Source of the DNA: Arion vulgaris
Lineage: Eukaryota > Mollusca > Gastropoda > Stylommatophora > Arionidae
Length of the DNA: 64,000 nucleotides
NCBI GenBank assembly: GCA_020796225.1
Contig: CM036755.1
Location: forward strand, 86,683,303-86,747,302
Direction of reading: 5' to 3'
Shown piece by piece: positions 62,648 to 64,000 of this stretch (within the stretch, counting starts at the first letter, position 1; each line of letters starts with the position of its first letter). The notes under the pieces were generated by a model, which ran no database searches, was not told the DNA's origin, and saw only the letters and a list, made by a program, of their open reading frames with translations. A program made the position numbers and the translations under genes.

Positions 62648-62805
62648 AATATCGAAATAGGGGAAGACTGCAGTAAAACTTGGTAAATAGTGAAACACGT
62701 ACAAACAAAGTACTATAGTTTTACAAAAACAGAAACAGTGACGATAAACAGCAACGTTTCGACCAACAAGGCCTTTATCAAGCAAACGAACAAACAGGAG
62801 TGAGA
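62648..62805 (-). mobile_element. PLE terminal segment, copy g
   Basis: Second terminal segment in direct orientation, 355 bp from copy f. The tandem terminal segments resemble the paired terminal repeats reported for PLEs. About 88 bp of other sequence separates them. Confidence 0.75.
62740..62781 (-). ncRNA. Hammerhead-like motif (PLE copy g)
   Basis: Same core as copies a, b and f. Confidence 0.4.
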
Positions 62806-62849
62806 AGTGACAGGAGTGCAGTTTCTATCTAACCTTTCAGTTTCAGTTT

Positions 62850-62960
62850 GGAATATCTTCATTGCACTCCGGACATGTCTATAGGTGCTCCGATCTCCTT
62901 CGCAATATCTCCAACAGCGTCCAGCGACTGACCGTACCAGTTCGATTTTGATTACTCTAA
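62850..62960 (-). pseudogene. LINE-S 3' fragment
   Basis: Minus strand: ctggacgctgttggagatat, tgcgaaggagatcggagcac, ctatagacatgtccggagtg, caatgaagatattcc. It shows the LINE-S 3' end that SINE-B tails resemble. Confidence 0.7.
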
Positions 62961-63024
62961 CCTGTCTTAGTGGAGCCCTTTTAGTTTCTACGTTGTTGTA
63001 AAGTTTTTATTTTTGTTATACTTT

Positions 63025-63142
63025 GGACGGATTATCGTAATACACAATGATTATCGTAATGCATAATGATTATCGTAATACATAATGATTATCGTAATAC
63101 ATAATGATTATCGTAATACATAATGATTATCGTAATACATAA
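63025..63142. repeat. 19-bp array, 6 copies
   Basis: Unit gattatcgtaatacataat. Confidence 0.95.
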
Positions 63143-63362
63143 GTGCTGGCATGTCACCTCGGACACAAGATGGTGATGGGTTCAATCGCTCACTCGACGT
63201 TCCACACATGAGAAAAACAATTGGTCCCCCTACCTCCTGCATACTAGGAGATAGAAAAGTAAAGTAACTTCATACCCTAAGGTCTGAAACGGATAAGGGA
63301 AATTTTATTACTATAATATTGCCTTACTTTATTTTTACATGTTTCGTCTATAGGTTTATGAC

Positions 63363-63800
63363 TGATTGATTGATTGATTGATATGATTATCATCACTGCA
63401 CATCGGTGAGTAACCATGTGTGCTCCGATCTCTTTCTTACACAGAAAGATTTCAGCGGCAGTGCACCAACTCCGTAGCACCAGCGAGTATCCCCGATGTA
63501 ATTTAGAAGATGGTGAAAATATTTGTAGAAATTTTATTTTGGAATATTTCTAATGAATGTTGCTTGGGCAGCGGCTTTCCAGCCTGCTCTTCTCGATTTT
63601 GAGCTGTCAAGAGTTCTTTCACGTGATTAAATTGAACACGGGACCTACGTTTTATCATCCGTCTCCAATAGGATTAGGAACTCGATCTCAGATATCAGAG
63701 ATCTTTGAAACAAATATCCGGATAGCTCAATGAGGAAACGAATCGAGTGCATTTAGAACGAGAGGCGAGTACCTTACCTCTACACCATAGAGATCTCCAT
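63363..63800 (-). mobile_element. SINE-B copy, full length
   Basis: Minus strand from about 63800: ggagatctctatggtgtaga (head), tactcgcctctcgttctaaa, gatcgagttcctaatcctat, gtgttcaatttaatcacgtg, ctgctgcccaag-type centre, ggtgctacggagttggtgca, tcggagcacacatggttact, then an (ATCA)n tail (63360-63378). One head and one tail unit, so this is the unexpanded reference for copies 1 and 3. Confidence 0.88.
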
Positions 63801-64000
63801 ATAGGAAATATATCCATGTCTAGCGTTGAATTCAAATTTCAATTTATCTTCTACGAAATTTCTGTCTGGACTTGACAAATAAAATGAAGAGCAACACGAT
63901 CGCACCGGAAACAAATAATAAATTAATTTTAACTTGATCTTAAAAAATGGGAGACATACACGAAGAAGCTTTCAGAAAACTTAACATCAATTCCCTGATA
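63801..64000. other. No recognised feature
   Basis: AT-rich sequence at the window edge. Confidence 0.5.

Noticed and set aside
1..64000. LTR retrovirus or other virus-derived gene
   Set aside because: No LTR pairs, protease, integrase or envelope-like sequence recognised; the RT and RNase H pieces are of LINE type.

Overview
This window looks like repeat-dense, gene-poor DNA from an animal nuclear genome. It holds tRNA-headed SINEs, 3' fragments of several LINE families, Penelope-like elements (PLEs) with GIY-YIG endonuclease remnants, a Tc1/mariner-superfamily DNA transposon, and about thirty tandem arrays covering roughly two fifths of the sequence. A conserved SINE block (CATGTCGTAAGAGGCGAC) is something I recall from mollusc genomes, so a mollusc or other lophotrochozoan is my tentative guess. 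I see no convincing host protein-coding gene, rRNA, genuine tRNA gene, LTR retrovirus or bacterial-type feature.

Layout. 0-5 kb: LINE-N 3' end, SINE relics, a 19-bp satellite split by an inverted PLE pair, and a 42-bp array. 5.1-9.4 kb: a LINE with RNase H (LINE-R) carrying a SINE whose tRNA-like head has become a 3.3-kb, 26-bp satellite. 9.4-13.4 kb: nested SINE/LINE insertions and a 2-kb GAT-rich array. 13.8-19.1 kb: LINE-M, LINE-F and LINE-K pieces, two with coding segments amplified in tandem. 20.1-26.6 kb: LINE-P with two internal arrays, a PLE with a 14-bp target duplication, then SINEs. 27-38 kb: SINE-D copies, 40-, 39- and 26-bp arrays, and a palindromic 384-bp PLE derivative inside LINE-P. 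38.7-44.7 kb: a 92-bp satellite of about 65 copies. 45-56.6 kb: more SINEs, LINE-N, LINE-F and LINE-M, and a 1.7-kb array of a 25-codon LINE segment. 57-64 kb: LINE-R, LINE-S and LINE-H (the only reverse-transcriptase FADD motif), a 1,830-bp DNA transposon with 106-bp inverted repeats, PLE termini and a full SINE-B.

The main theme is that at least twelve arrays can be traced to a named piece of a transposable element, usually in place, with the rest of the element still flanking the array. The best case is the 26-bp satellite, which runs without a break into the body of the SINE whose first bases it repeats. Family labels (LINE-F, SINE-A and so on) are local names used only here. All mobile-element genes seen are broken or truncated.
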